Shown: positions 19,137 to 28,341 of the stretch, piece by piece
Layout of the letters: every line of letters starts with the position of its first letter
How positions within the stretch are numbered: position 1 is the first letter of the stretch
DNA from: Tessaracoccus sp. MC1679
Lineage (GTDB): Bacteria; Actinomycetota; Actinomycetes; Propionibacteriales; Propionibacteriaceae
Assembly (NCBI RefSeq): GCF_014164775.1
Contig: NZ_JACJGB010000005.1
Location: 62,001 to 126,000, forward strand
Direction of reading: 5' to 3'
DNA: 64,000 bases
Made by a program: the position numbers and the translations under genes
The notes under the pieces: model-generated
What the model was told of the DNA's origin: nothing
The model's input: only the letters and a program-made list of their open reading frames with translations
Database searches by the model: none

Positions 19137-22100
19137 GGGTGCCTCCCAGCAGCTCCGAGGCGGCCACCACCAGGTCCGCCGACGGTCGCCACGCCATCAC
19201 GCCGCAGGCCGTGCCGTCCACCACAGGGGTGGTGGGGCCGGCCATGCCACGCACGAACAGGTAGCCGACGCCGCCCAGGTGCCGCTCAGGGGTGTAACCC
19301 GGAAGGCGGGTGGACAGGTAGCGGTGCAACGCCACGCAGTAGAGGATGGCCTGCAGCGGATAGTGGGCCTGCATCATCGCCTCCGCCATCGCCGGGGCCA
19401 CGTAGTGGCCCACCGTCACCTCGGCCTCGCCGGCGGGTGCGAGTCTGTTGGTCTTGTAGTCCACCACCAGGAAACGGCCGTCGGCGAGCTGGAGGACGGC
19501 GTCGATGGAGCCGGTGAGGAACCCGTTGAGCACGGAGTCCGCGGCGTCTGATGAGCGCAGGCGCTGCGGATACTCCGCCAGGGGGTCCGCGTTCGGAAGA
19601 TGGACCGCCATGAGGTCCGCGAGCATGCGCAGCGTGGCGGGCGCGCCCCGGTCTGCCAGCGGAAGATCGAAGTCCAGCTCGGGGAGCCGTCGATCGGTGG
19701 GGATGTTTGCCAGCGCCGCGGCGCTCAGCGGCAGGAGCGGGGTGCGGCACACCGCCACCAAAGCGGCGCTGAGCGTGTCATGCAGCCCCGGGTCCAGGGC
19801 GTGCTGCGGGCCGAGCTCCGCCACGACGGCGGCGGCAGAGGACTCCAGGGACTCCGGCCCCCAGTCCAGGCGTTCCAGGGCCTCGTGCGTCAGCGTGCCG
19901 AACGCGGCACCAGCTGGGAGCCCGTTCATGGGCGAGGGGGCGGCGAGCGTCTGCCCCGCGGGGGTGGGCAGCGCGACATCGACCACAGCAGCCTCATCCA
20001 TCAGGACGTGCGCCGCCGCCTGCTCGTGGAGCCCCTGGGTCAGCCCCGAGTAGGACGTGCGCCGCCAGGTGGTGTCGATGTCGCGCTCGAGCACCGCAAG
20101 CTCCAAGGGAGGCGCAGAGCGCGGTGCCGGCGGGGATGACCGGGGCGTCTCCGGCAGTAGATCCATGTCGGTGCGGGACACCGCGGTGCCCGTCACTGCC
20201 CCGCGGCGCCGTCGTTCCCAGGCCCGCAGCAGAGTGCCCAGGGGCCCGCCCCGCTGTTTCCCGGAGGTCTCGACATGCCAGGCGACGCAGAAGTGCTGCG
20301 CCCTGGTGAAGCCGACGTAGAGGAGTCGTAGCTCCTCCGTCAGGCTCTGGTCGTCCAGGGTCCGCGCCAGGGGGTCGTCGAAGCGGGGCACCGGGCCGAC
20401 GTAGAGATGACGGCGGCCCTCGTGCACGAGCGTGAACGGCTTGGACCGGCTCGCCTTCACCCCGTCGGTCTCCGGCAGGAGAACGATGGGGAACTCGAGG
20501 CCCTTCGCGGCGTGGATGGTCATCACACGCACGGCTTCCTCATCGGAGGCCACCCGAATCGCGTCCCCCGAGTCCTCATCGGCGGCCCGCTCGTCCAATA
20601 CCGCCAGGAGGCCACTGAGCGACGTCGCGCCCTCCGCATCGAGTAGTTCGGCCACGTGGAGCAGGTCAGTCAACTCGCGTTCGCCGTCCGGCTCGGCCAG
20701 GAGACGCCCGTCGAGACCCTCCGCTGTGCGCAGGTGGCCCAGCACCGACGAGATGCCACCCTCGGCGAACCGTAGGCCGAGCGTGCGCACCAGGGTGGAG
20801 ACGCGGGCCGGCTCTGAGGAAGCCGGGTCCAGCAGCGCACCCAGGTGCGAGCCGATGAGCGCGGTCAGGGCAGCCAGCCGGATCGTGGCCTGGGCCGGAT
20901 CCGACATAGCGGTGAGGAGTGCTGCCCAGTCGCGGGCCGCGGGCTGGGTCCAGACTGACTGGCTCCCGGTCAACACGGCCGGGATCCCGGCATTCTCCAG
21001 CACGGCGCGAAGTTCGCGGGCGCGTGCCCCGCGGCGCACGAGGATGGCTATGTCGGAGTACCTGACCCGGGGCTCCGCCCGGCTCGTGAACTCCGCTCGG
21101 GAGATCAGGTTCTGCACCGTGACGACCAGATCCTGGTCGATGGCTGCCCCGGAGGAGTGCGTCCCGAGCTGCCGAGGGGTGGCGGTGCGTAGCCAAAGGC
21201 GGTGCGGTCCGGGCACCTGGAGCCGGGGTTGGGCCTCATGCGCGCTCACGGGGCCGACGGCGACCGACTCATGACCCAGGCTGACCCCCTCGAACAGCTC
21301 AAGGACGCCGTCGACGAGCGCCTTGTCGCTGCGGCGGTTGACCGCCAGGCTGTGCACGTCCGCCGCCTCCTTGGCATCGAGATAGCTCTGCAGGTCGGCA
21401 CCGCGGAAGGCGTAGATGGACTGTTTGGGGTCCCCGATGAGGATGGTGGCGCGGCCATCGCTGACGAACGCCTGCTCGACGATGGCCCACTGCTCTGGAT
21501 CCGTGTCCTGGAACTCGTCGATCAGCACCACGCTGAACCTGCGCCTCAACTCCGCGACGACGGCCTGCCCGCTGCCCTCCGCGCGGGTCAGCCGCAGAAG
21601 ACGGGTGATGACGTCGTTGTAGGTGCACACGCCCTCGGCGGTCTTGCGCTCCTCGTACAGCCCGCGGACGGCCTGGGCGAAGTGGTGGTGGGGGCCCTCG
21701 GGGGGGAGCAGGTCCAGAGTGGTGGTGCAGGCTGCCTCACCGATCCGCAGCGCAGCCTGGGGGAGCAGCGGGGGCTGCGGATCTGTGCGATGCAGCCGCA
21801 GGTAGGTGTCTGCCGCGCACTGTCGCACGAGGTCCATCGGGTCTGCGCCCACATCTTCGGCCGGGTCCCAGTCCCCGAGTATGCCGAGCTCGTGCAGCAT
21901 CGCCTGACAGAAGGAGTGGGTGGTGAGGATGGTCAGTTCGTTGAACCGCGCGACTGCATCCGCGAGACGGGAGCGGTGCAGCGCGACATCCCAGGAGGCC
22001 AGGTGCGCTGCGACGGCGTCCGTCGGGTCTGGGAGCCGGCCGCCCGCGAGGACCTCATCGAGGGCCCGCACGGTGCCGGTGAGGCGTTCGAACACGCGGG

Positions 22101-22290
22101 AGCGCAGCTCGCCGGTGGCGTGCCGGCCGAACGTGATGAGGAGCAGCTGCCCCGCGTCGAGTCCGTCCTCAGCGAGGTAGCGCGCCGCGAGAGCGGCGAT
22201 GGCGTAGGTCTTGCCCGTCCCCGCGCTGGCCTCCAGCAAGGTGGTGCGCCGGGGGAGCGGCCCGGTGAGGTCGAAGGGTGATCCGCTCAT
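19129..22290 (-). CDS. recB: Exodeoxyribonuclease V subunit beta (RecB helicase-nuclease)
   Basis: A 1053-residue superfamily 1A helicase fused to a RecB nuclease domain. Walker A EASAGTGKT is at residues 20-28, motif II is VVLIDEFQDTDPEQWAI, motif VI is LRLLYVGFTRAQHFCVAW, and the nuclease motif RFLVVDYKTNRL lies near the C-terminus. RecB is the 3'-5' motor and only nuclease of the complex. The ATG at 22290 overlaps the recC stop in ATGA and gives the usual family N-terminus; an in-frame ATG at 22332 would overlap recC more deeply. Confidence 0.95.
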   Translation of the reverse strand: MSGSPFDLTGPLPRRTTLLEASAGTGKTYAIAALAARYLAEDGLDAGQLLLITFGRHATGELRSRVFERLTGTVRALDEVLAGGRLPDPTDAVAAHLASWDVALHRSRLADAVARFNELTILTTHSFCQAMLHELGILGDWDPAEDVGADPMDLVRQCAADTYLRLHRTDPQPPLLPQAALRIGEAACTTTLDLLPPEGPHHHFAQAVRGLYEERKTAEGVCTYNDVITRLLRLTRAEGSGQAVVAELRRRFSVVLIDEFQDTDPEQWAIVEQAFVSDGRATILIGDPKQSIYAFRGADLQSYLDAKEAADVHSLAVNRRSDKALVDGVLELFEGVSLGHESVAVGPVSAHEAQPRLQVPGPHRLWLRTATPRQLGTHSSGAAIDQDLVVTVQNLISRAEFTSRAEPRVRYSDIAILVRRGARARELRAVLENAGIPAVLTGSQSVWTQPAARDWAALLTAMSDPAQATIRLAALTALIGSHLGALLDPASSEPARVSTLVRTLGLRFAEGGISSVLGHLRTAEGLDGRLLAEPDGERELTDLLHVAELLDAEGATSLSGLLAVLDERAADEDSGDAIRVASDEEAVRVMTIHAAKGLEFPIVLLPETDGVKASRSKPFTLVHEGRRHLYVGPVPRFDDPLARTLDDQSLTEELRLLYVGFTRAQHFCVAWHVETSGKQRGGPLGTLLRAWERRRRGAVTGTAVSRTDMDLLPETPRSSPPAPRSAPPLELAVLERDIDTTWRRTSYSGLTQGLHEQAAAHVLMDEAAVVDVALPTPAGQTLAAPSPMNGLPAGAAFGTLTHEALERLDWGPESLESSAAAVVAELGPQHALDPGLHDTLSAALVAVCRTPLLPLSAAALANIPTDRRLPELDFDLPLADRGAPATLRMLADLMAVHLPNADPLAEYPQRLRSSDAADSVLNGFLTGSIDAVLQLADGRFLVVDYKTNRLAPAGEAEVTVGHYVAPAMAEAMMQAHYPLQAILYCVALHRYLSTRLPGYTPERHLGGVGYLFVRGMAGPTTPVVDGTACGVMAWRPSADLVVAASELLGGTHA

Positions 22291-25200
22291 GACTGTGTCC
22301 TCACGAGAGGGGTGTAGAGGGCGAGCGCCCATGAGGCGAAGGCCGAGTTGTGCGTGCCGGGATCCTGGGGCAGCGGGGGATCCTGGGGCAGCGGGGGGTC
22401 CTTGAACAGCTCGGACACGTCAGAGTCGAAGAAGAGGGTCCAGGACAGCCCCGGCCAGCTCCACTTCTTGTGGTAGCTGCGGAACGGCCCGGCCCATTCG
22501 GCGTCTTTGAGCGCGCCCTGGTGGACGTCCCGGGCGTAGGCGAGCGCGGCGGCGGCCGGCACCGCCAGGAGCCGCTGCTGACCGAGGACGTAGGCACCGG
22601 TGATCACGCCGAGATGGGCGAGGGCCTCCTCCGGATCCGTCGGCGCGAAGTCCTGCGACCGCGGCTTCAGCTGCCCGAAGTCTCGCTCCAAGCGGTGCAG
22701 CCGCGCGGGGGCGGTGTGTCCGGCTGCGGCGAGGGCGAGCGACTCCAGCCAGGGCCGGATGGCCTGTTCCTCGCCGGTGCTCGCGCTGACGGTGACCGCG
22801 GTCCCGCCGCGGGTGCGGACCTCGTCGACCAGACGCAGCGTGCCCAGGCCGGGGGCGTCCACCGGCAGGGAGATGGCGTGTTCGGTGAGCTCGGCGTCCC
22901 AGTCCTGCTGCGCGCAGGCCCACAGCGCGGCGGCATCGGTCCGGGCGGCTTGGAACGCGAGGCGACCGACCTCCAGCGGCGGGTGTAGCTCCCGCTGCCT
23001 GAGCTCCACTTCCACGGACTCCCCGCTGAGGCCGGATTTCCAGGCGTCGAGGAGGTTGTTGACGATGCCCCACCGGTCCAGGCCGCGCGTCTCCAGCGGG
23101 ATGTCGTCGGTCAGCTCCGGCGGCTGCCGGAAGTTGATCCCCGCCGCCGACTGGAGGAAGGCGCGCGCCGGGTCGGCGAGGAAACGGGCGAGCTGGGTCA
23201 GGCTCACCTGGGCCGGGATGGCGCCGACGGGCCGGCTGCGGGCCTCAGCTCGCCGTCGCTCATGGCGCCGGGGCAGCGGCTGGCGGCGGCGCCGGGCCAA
23301 CGCCCCGGCGTAGGCGGCTGAGTCGAAGCTGGGCTCGGTGACGAAGTTGCCGGCCGAGGTGGCGGTGGGCGGGTGCTGCCGCGGCTCCGGGGTGGTTCCC
23401 ACCCGCTCCAGCAGCCAGTCGACGGCCACCGGCAGGGCGGACGGGCCGTTCGTGCGCTCCGACCGGGCCTGGCGAACGATGAGGAGGCGTTCGGCGGACC
23501 GGGCGTGGCTGAGCAGTTGCTCGCGTCGCTGTGCCCGCGGATCAGGCATGTCCTCCGCGAGGTCCAGGCAGTCCGCCGGGGCGCCCGCCCGGCCGGGGAC
23601 GGCGTCGTCGGTGACGCCGAGCAGCGCCACCACCCTGAACTCGACGTGTGGCAACTCCCCGAGCGGAACCACCGCCAGTGACCCGTTCCCGGCCGCCGGA
23701 CGCCGCCGGTAGCCGGCCGCGTCGTCCGCCAGCAGGAGCGAGAATTCGTGGCGCGTCAAGGTGGTGTCATCTGCCGCGTGGTTGGTTTCCAGCCTCGTCA
23801 GCGCCCGCGCGGCGGCGGTCAGCTGCCACTCCTCGGTGCGCGGGAGGCCCACCAACGAGTCCAAAGCGGCCCGGCAACGCGCCACCCAGCCGGGGATGGT
23901 GGCCGGAGCTGTGGTGCCTGCGACGAGGAGACGGAGGCGCGACACGATCTCGCAGAGGGACCCCACCGTGTCCATGTCTGAGGCGGTGACCACCTCCGTG
24001 CCGCTGAGACCCACGCCTGCGTCCTCTCCGGGCGCCACGGCGAGCCCGACGAGCAGGCGGTCCAGGCCGCGGATCCACGTGTTCTGGCTGACGTCGCCGA
24101 GCCCGAACTGCGCGCGGTGCGCCGCGTCCATACCCCACCGGACGCCGGCGCCGCCGATCAGCTCGACCATCGTGGCCCGGTCTGTCAGCCGCCAGCGGTG
24201 GGCGATGGGCGGGCGGAGCAGCAGCTCGACCAGCCCGTTGGCGGTGGCGCGCGAGCCCCCCAACCGCATGAGGTCCACCAGGAGCAGGACCAGGGGATTG
24301 GGTGGGGTGAGGCCGACGGAGTGGACGCGGAGTGACCGTCCGGGATGGGACGCGCCCCGCACGCCGGGCGCGAAGGCGGCATCCAGCAGCGGGGCGAAAC
24401 GCTCCGGCTGTGGACACACCACCACCACGTCCCGAGGCTCCAGCGTGGGATCCGCGGCGAACAACCGGGTGAGCTCGTCGCGCAGCACTTCCACCTGACG
24501 GGCCTCGCCGTGGGAATCGTGGAGCGCAACCAGAGGCGCAGGGGCTTCGTCACCGGGGAGTTGCAGCGTGCGGGTGGCAAGCGAGGCGGCCCAGTGAGCC
24601 CCGGGGGTACCGGCCTTCTGGATGAGCCGCACCTCCCGCCGCGAGGCCAGGGATTCGATGACGCGCAGCTCGGAGGCGCTCACGTGGTCGATGCCCACCA
24701 GCATCGTGGGCGTGGTGTCGCGACCCGCCGCGTCCCCGACTGCCGCCAGCACCGCGAGGGGATCCAGCTCCAGCCGGGCCACAGCCGCCCGCATCAGCTC
24801 AGGCTGCCATGCGGCCACCTCAGGCAGCTCGGCTCCGCCCGGACCCGTGGCACCGCCGTCGAGCCACGAGGCGACGAGCTCCGGCGCCAGCTCGACGTAG
24901 CTGCGCAGCAGCCGTGCGAGGCGGATGGCGGTGGCGCGCCGCCGGCCGGGGCGCCGGGCGTCTGCCTCGAGGGCCCCACGCAGCAGCGGATACCCGTCAG
25001 CCACTTCGTCGAGGGCCTTCTGGACCGCCAGGTCAAGCGGCGTGCCGAGCCACCTCCCGCGTTCGCGGTGAACCCCCGCGGCGTCGGCCAGCTGCCGGGT
25101 GAGATCCGCTGGCGTCAGGTAGTCGATGCCCGCGGAGATGCCCACTCGGGCCGCCACCTCCTGGCCGACGAGGCGGCCCGTCTCATGGGTGGCCACGAGG

Positions 25201-25304
25201 ACGCGCGCGGCGTCGAACGGGCCGAGCGCCAGACCGTGCAGCGTCTCGACGAGATGGTCCATCAGCGCACCCCACCGCGTGCCCAGCACCGCCGTCACCG
25301 ACAT
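22287..25304 (-). CDS. recC: Exodeoxyribonuclease V subunit gamma (RecC)
   Basis: A 1005-residue inactivated helicase-like protein that holds the RecBCD complex together and recognises the regulatory DNA sequence. Family patterns include PQPERFAPLLDAAF, LGVTDDAVPGR and VSLTQLARFLADPARAFLQ. Two ATG starts are possible, at 25358 and 25304. The latter (MSVTAVLGTR) follows a GGGGGA-containing site at normal spacing and is preferred. It is the first gene of recCBD and is divergent from uvrD2, leaving about 120 bp for both promoters. No clear LexA-type SOS box was seen there. Confidence 0.93.
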   Translation of the reverse strand: MSVTAVLGTRWGALMDHLVETLHGLALGPFDAARVLVATHETGRLVGQEVAARVGISAGIDYLTPADLTRQLADAAGVHRERGRWLGTPLDLAVQKALDEVADGYPLLRGALEADARRPGRRRATAIRLARLLRSYVELAPELVASWLDGGATGPGGAELPEVAAWQPELMRAAVARLELDPLAVLAAVGDAAGRDTTPTMLVGIDHVSASELRVIESLASRREVRLIQKAGTPGAHWAASLATRTLQLPGDEAPAPLVALHDSHGEARQVEVLRDELTRLFAADPTLEPRDVVVVCPQPERFAPLLDAAFAPGVRGASHPGRSLRVHSVGLTPPNPLVLLLVDLMRLGGSRATANGLVELLLRPPIAHRWRLTDRATMVELIGGAGVRWGMDAAHRAQFGLGDVSQNTWIRGLDRLLVGLAVAPGEDAGVGLSGTEVVTASDMDTVGSLCEIVSRLRLLVAGTTAPATIPGWVARCRAALDSLVGLPRTEEWQLTAAARALTRLETNHAADDTTLTRHEFSLLLADDAAGYRRRPAAGNGSLAVVPLGELPHVEFRVVALLGVTDDAVPGRAGAPADCLDLAEDMPDPRAQRREQLLSHARSAERLLIVRQARSERTNGPSALPVAVDWLLERVGTTPEPRQHPPTATSAGNFVTEPSFDSAAYAGALARRRRQPLPRRHERRRAEARSRPVGAIPAQVSLTQLARFLADPARAFLQSAAGINFRQPPELTDDIPLETRGLDRWGIVNNLLDAWKSGLSGESVEVELRQRELHPPLEVGRLAFQAARTDAAALWACAQQDWDAELTEHAISLPVDAPGLGTLRLVDEVRTRGGTAVTVSASTGEEQAIRPWLESLALAAAGHTAPARLHRLERDFGQLKPRSQDFAPTDPEEALAHLGVITGAYVLGQQRLLAVPAAAALAYARDVHQGALKDAEWAGPFRSYHKKWSWPGLSWTLFFDSDVSELFKDPPLPQDPPLPQDPGTHNSAFASWALALYTPLVRTQS

Positions 25305-25426
25305 CCTGAAGTCCCCCTCATCTACCTCGCCAGTCACCTTAGCTGGCCCCACCGACAAGACCGGATCGGTGCCTCGACGCCATCGATGAAGTGCGGTTTG
25401 TCGGCGGCGCCCGCCAGAATGGGGGG

Positions 25427-27451
25427 ATGCGCGACCATATCCTCGAAGCCCTGGACCCGGAGCAGCGCCGCGTGGCCACCCTCCTCGACGCTCCTGTGGT
25501 GGTACTCGCAGGCGCGGGCACCGGGAAGACCCGCGCCATCACGCACCGGATCGCGCACGCCGTCAGCCAGGGCCGCTACCAGCCCTCCGCCACCCTGGCG
25601 GTGACCTTCACCACGCGCGCCGCGGGCGAGATGCGAGCCAGGCTCGCCTCGCTGGGGGTCCGCGGGGCCCAGGCCCGCACCATCCACTCGGCGGCGCTGC
25701 GCCAATGCCAGTTCTTCTGGCCCCAGGCGTACGGGGTGGAGTTCCCCCGCGTGGCGGAGAACACGTTCGGTCTCGTGGCACGCGCCGCCCATCAGGTGCT
25801 CGGCAAGTCGGACACGCCACTGGTCAGGGACCTGGACAGCGAAATCTCCTGGGCCAAGACCAGCAACGTCTCGGCGTCCCGGTACCCGGACGTGGCGCAG
25901 AGGCGCTCGGTGGCGGGCGCCTCCGCCGCCCAGGTGTCCGCCGTCATGGCTCTCTACGAGAAGCAGAAGGTTGCGGAGGGCAGCGTCGACTTCAACGACA
26001 TCCTCATGTGCAACGCGGTCCTGCTGACCGAGCACGAGGAGATCGGCGCCACCATCCGCCAGACCTACCGCCACTTCGTCGTCGACGAGTACCAGGACGT
26101 CTCCGCCCTGCAACACCGCCTCATCACGCTCTGGGTCGACGGCAGGCAGGACGTGTGTGTGGTGGGGGATCCCAACCAGGCCATCCACTCCTTCGCCGGC
26201 GCGGATGCCTCGTATCTCCTCGGGTTCGCGGCGGGCATCGAGGGCGCCGAGACGCTCCGGCTGTTCCGTAACTACCGCTCCACGCCTGAGGTCATCTCCT
26301 CCGCCAACAAGGTGCTGCGCGTGCGGCCCGGCGGCCCGGGCGCGCTGACCCCGACGCGCGCCTCCGGACCGAAGCCCACCTTCAGTGGACACCCGGACGA
26401 GGCGTCTGAGGCAGCGGCAGTGGCGGACTGGCTCAAGCAGCGGCACGCGGCCGGCACCTCCTGGTCCGAGCTCGCCGTGCTCTACCGGATCAACGCGCAG
26501 TCCCCGGCGCTCGAGGCCGCCCTGAGTGAGAGGGCCATTCCCTACTCGGTGCGCGGCACGGAGAAGTTCTACGACCGGGCAGAGGTGCGCCAGGCGCTGC
26601 TGGAGTTCGGCAGGGCCGTCGAGCGTGGGGGTGAGGCCGCGGCTCCCGACGTGCTGGAGGCCGTGCTCGGCTCGCTGGGGTGGCGTCCCGAGGCGCCGGC
26701 CGGCCAGGGCCGGCAGCGCGAGCGCTGGGAGTCGCTGTCCGCCCTGAGGGGCATGGTCGTCGACGAGGCCGCCGCCAGGGGCACATGGCCCGCCTCGGAG
26801 GCTGCGGAGTGGCTGCGTGAGCGCTCCGCCTGGCAGGCCGGCCCGGTGGCCGAGGCGGTGACGTTGGCCACCCTGCACGCCGCAAAGGGACTCGAGTGGG
26901 ACGGTGTGGCCATCGTCGGCGTGCGCGAGGGCATGATCCCGTTCGTGTTGAGCCAGGAGGAGCCGAGCCTCTCCGAGGAACGAAGGTTGCTCTACGTCGG
27001 CTTCACGCGGGCGAAGCGCGAGCTGCGGGTCAGCTGGGCCGCCGGGAAGGGAAGCGCCACCCGATCGCGATTCATCGCCGATCAGGTCTCGGGACCCTCC
27101 ACCGTCGCCCGGAAGCCCAAGGAGAAGGCCACCTCGGCCCGCTCCCGGACCTGTCGGGTCTGCGGCCTCCACCTCCATACCGCCGCGGAACGGAAGCTGA
27201 GCCGGCACCCGGACTGTGAGGTCAGCTACGACGAGGGTCTGTTCGAGGCGCTGCGGGCCTGGCGCAAGGCGGCCGCGGACGAAGCGTCCGTGCCGGCTTT
27301 CGTGGTGTTCACCGACGCCACACTGCAAGCCATCGCCGAGGCCGCCCCCGCCACCGAGGCGGATCTGCTGCGTCTTCCCGGCATCGGGCGGGTGAAGGTT
27401 GAGCGCTACGGGGGCGGCGCGCTGCAGGTGGTGCGCAGCCATCAGGGCTGA
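25427..27451 (+). CDS. uvrD2: UvrD2-type superfamily 1 DNA helicase with C-terminal HRDC domain
   Basis: A 674-residue UvrD/Rep-family 3'-5' helicase. Walker A GAGTGKT is at 29-35, motif II is FVVDEYQDVSALQ, motif IV is LRLFRNYRSTPEVI and motif VI is RLLYVGFTRAKRELRVSW. The C-terminus has the UvrD2 hallmark: a cysteine cluster (CRVCG...HPDC near 592-613), then an HRDC domain ending LLRLPGIGRVKVERYGG. Mycobacterial UvrD2 is reported to be essential and helps repair DNA. The ATG at 25427 is preferred over 25391; a CAGAAT box 6 bases upstream suggests a leaderless mRNA. The stop overlaps the convergent TOMM-like gene by 10 bp. Confidence 0.95.
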   Translation: MRDHILEALDPEQRRVATLLDAPVVVLAGAGTGKTRAITHRIAHAVSQGRYQPSATLAVTFTTRAAGEMRARLASLGVRGAQARTIHSAALRQCQFFWPQAYGVEFPRVAENTFGLVARAAHQVLGKSDTPLVRDLDSEISWAKTSNVSASRYPDVAQRRSVAGASAAQVSAVMALYEKQKVAEGSVDFNDILMCNAVLLTEHEEIGATIRQTYRHFVVDEYQDVSALQHRLITLWVDGRQDVCVVGDPNQAIHSFAGADASYLLGFAAGIEGAETLRLFRNYRSTPEVISSANKVLRVRPGGPGALTPTRASGPKPTFSGHPDEASEAAAVADWLKQRHAAGTSWSELAVLYRINAQSPALEAALSERAIPYSVRGTEKFYDRAEVRQALLEFGRAVERGGEAAAPDVLEAVLGSLGWRPEAPAGQGRQRERWESLSALRGMVVDEAAARGTWPASEAAEWLRERSAWQAGPVAEAVTLATLHAAKGLEWDGVAIVGVREGMIPFVLSQEEPSLSEERRLLYVGFTRAKRELRVSWAAGKGSATRSRFIADQVSGPSTVARKPKEKATSARSRTCRVCGLHLHTAAERKLSRHPDCEVSYDEGLFEALRAWRKAAADEASVPAFVVFTDATLQAIAEAAPATEADLLRLPGIGRVKVERYGGGALQVVRSHQG

Positions 27452-27954
27452 GCGCAGCCCACCGTCGGGCACCCCGCCTTCCTGGTCCACGCGGTGAGGC
27501 TCAGCCCCGGGTGCTCGAGCCGCCAGACCCAGCCGACCCCCACCAGGTCCGTGCTGCCGCGGAGTACGTCACGGACCTGGAGCGCGGCCAGGGAGCTGGC
27601 CCAGCTCACCAGCGCCCGGTGTGTTCCACCGCCCGCCGGTGAGCCGGCCTGGGCCAGGCAGCTCGGGCATGGGCCGTGGCCGGGGGCGACGAACGGCCCG
27701 ACGAGCGCGCCAGAGGCATCCCAGGCGACATGCAGCGCGCCGACCTCCGCGGCGTAGACCTCCGCCTCAAGGGTGGGCTGCGTTCCGGGCGGGGAGCAGA
27801 AGACCGTGAGCGCGCAGCCGGAGATCAATCCGGGGGAGCGGAGAGCGGCCGCAGGCTCGACGGGGATACTCCGGAGCTGCGCCCGACGCAGGGCGGCCTC
27901 CAGTGGACGGGTGGCGGTGGGGATCCCCACGACGGCGATCTGCTGGGTGTGCAT
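27442..27954 (-). CDS. TOMM leader-binding / cyclodehydratase-like protein (ThiF-like fragment)
   Basis: A protein of about 170 residues that resembles the actinobacterial proteins annotated as TOMM precursor leader peptide-binding or bacteriocin cyclodehydratase-like. Visible support is the CPSC pair in GHGPCPSCLAQAG and the following SLAALQVRDVLRG, an E1/ThiF-like layout. No precursor peptide, YcaO or oxidase gene is nearby, so thiazole/oxazole peptide synthesis is not supported. A similar gene lies near uvrD2 in mycobacteria as I recall. The ATG at 27954 has a GAGG site; a GTG at 28014 would add RCLLLRSRDGEAWP, which fits the family N-terminus better. Start and function are uncertain. Confidence 0.55.
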   Translation of the reverse strand: MHTQQIAVVGIPTATRPLEAALRRAQLRSIPVEPAAALRSPGLISGCALTVFCSPPGTQPTLEAEVYAAEVGALHVAWDASGALVGPFVAPGHGPCPSCLAQAGSPAGGGTHRALVSWASSLAALQVRDVLRGSTDLVGVGWVWRLEHPGLSLTAWTRKAGCPTVGCAQP

Positions 27955-28004
27955 GGGCCAAGCCTCGCCGTCGCGGCTTCTCAGCAGCAGGCACCGCGGG
28001 GCGA

Positions 28005-28077
28005 CGGACAACACATCGTCTGAGTCGGACAACACCGGGCCGGTTCCGGACAACACCGCGGCCGTTCGGGACAACAC
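28005..28077. repeat. Four direct 10-bp repeats at exact 21-bp spacing
   Basis: The motif CGGACAACAC (last copy GGGACAACAC) occurs at 28005, 28026, 28047 and 28068, each start 21 bp from the last, or two helical turns. The spacers differ in sequence. The array lies in the 225-bp gap between the zinc-ribbon gene and the TOMM-like gene, both on the minus strand. Translated in the minus frame of the TOMM-like gene it reads VLS every seven residues, so it is either an operator array or an N-terminal coding repeat. The lack of a ribosome site upstream and diverged spacers favour an operator (inference). Confidence 0.8.
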
Positions 28078-28179
28078 CTCGGGAGGGCCTGGGCCCGGAG
28101 GTGTGAGGGCAGCACAATGGGGCGGTGCCGACGGCTGCCGCCCCATTGAGTGCCCGCATCGGGCTCGATCCGGCCTTGC

Positions 28180-28341
28180 TCAGGCCTTGCCGAGGATGCG
28201 GTTGAGGTTGGTGCCGCACTCGGGGCACTTGCCCTTGGCCATCTTGGTGCCCTTGGCGTTGACCACAACCTCGCCCTTGGCGTCGCGCTTTTCCTTGCAC
28301 TTGACGCAGTAGAAAGAGCCTTCCCAGATCTCCGCCGTCAT
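28180..28341 (-). CDS. Small zinc-ribbon protein (DUF5679-like)
   Basis: A 53-residue basic protein beginning MTAEIWEGSFYCVKCKEKRD and ending KCPECGTNLNRILGKA. Two CxxC knuckles (CVKC and CPEC) about 28 residues apart predict one zinc site. It matches the DUF5679 type common in actinobacteria; no function is known. The ATG at 28341 has a strong AGGAGG site 7 bases upstream. The promoter is unusually clear: -35 TTGTGA and -10 TAGAGT separated by 17 bp, then a 5' hairpin. Confidence 0.85.
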   Translation of the reverse strand: MTAEIWEGSFYCVKCKEKRDAKGEVVVNAKGTKMAKGKCPECGTNLNRILGKA

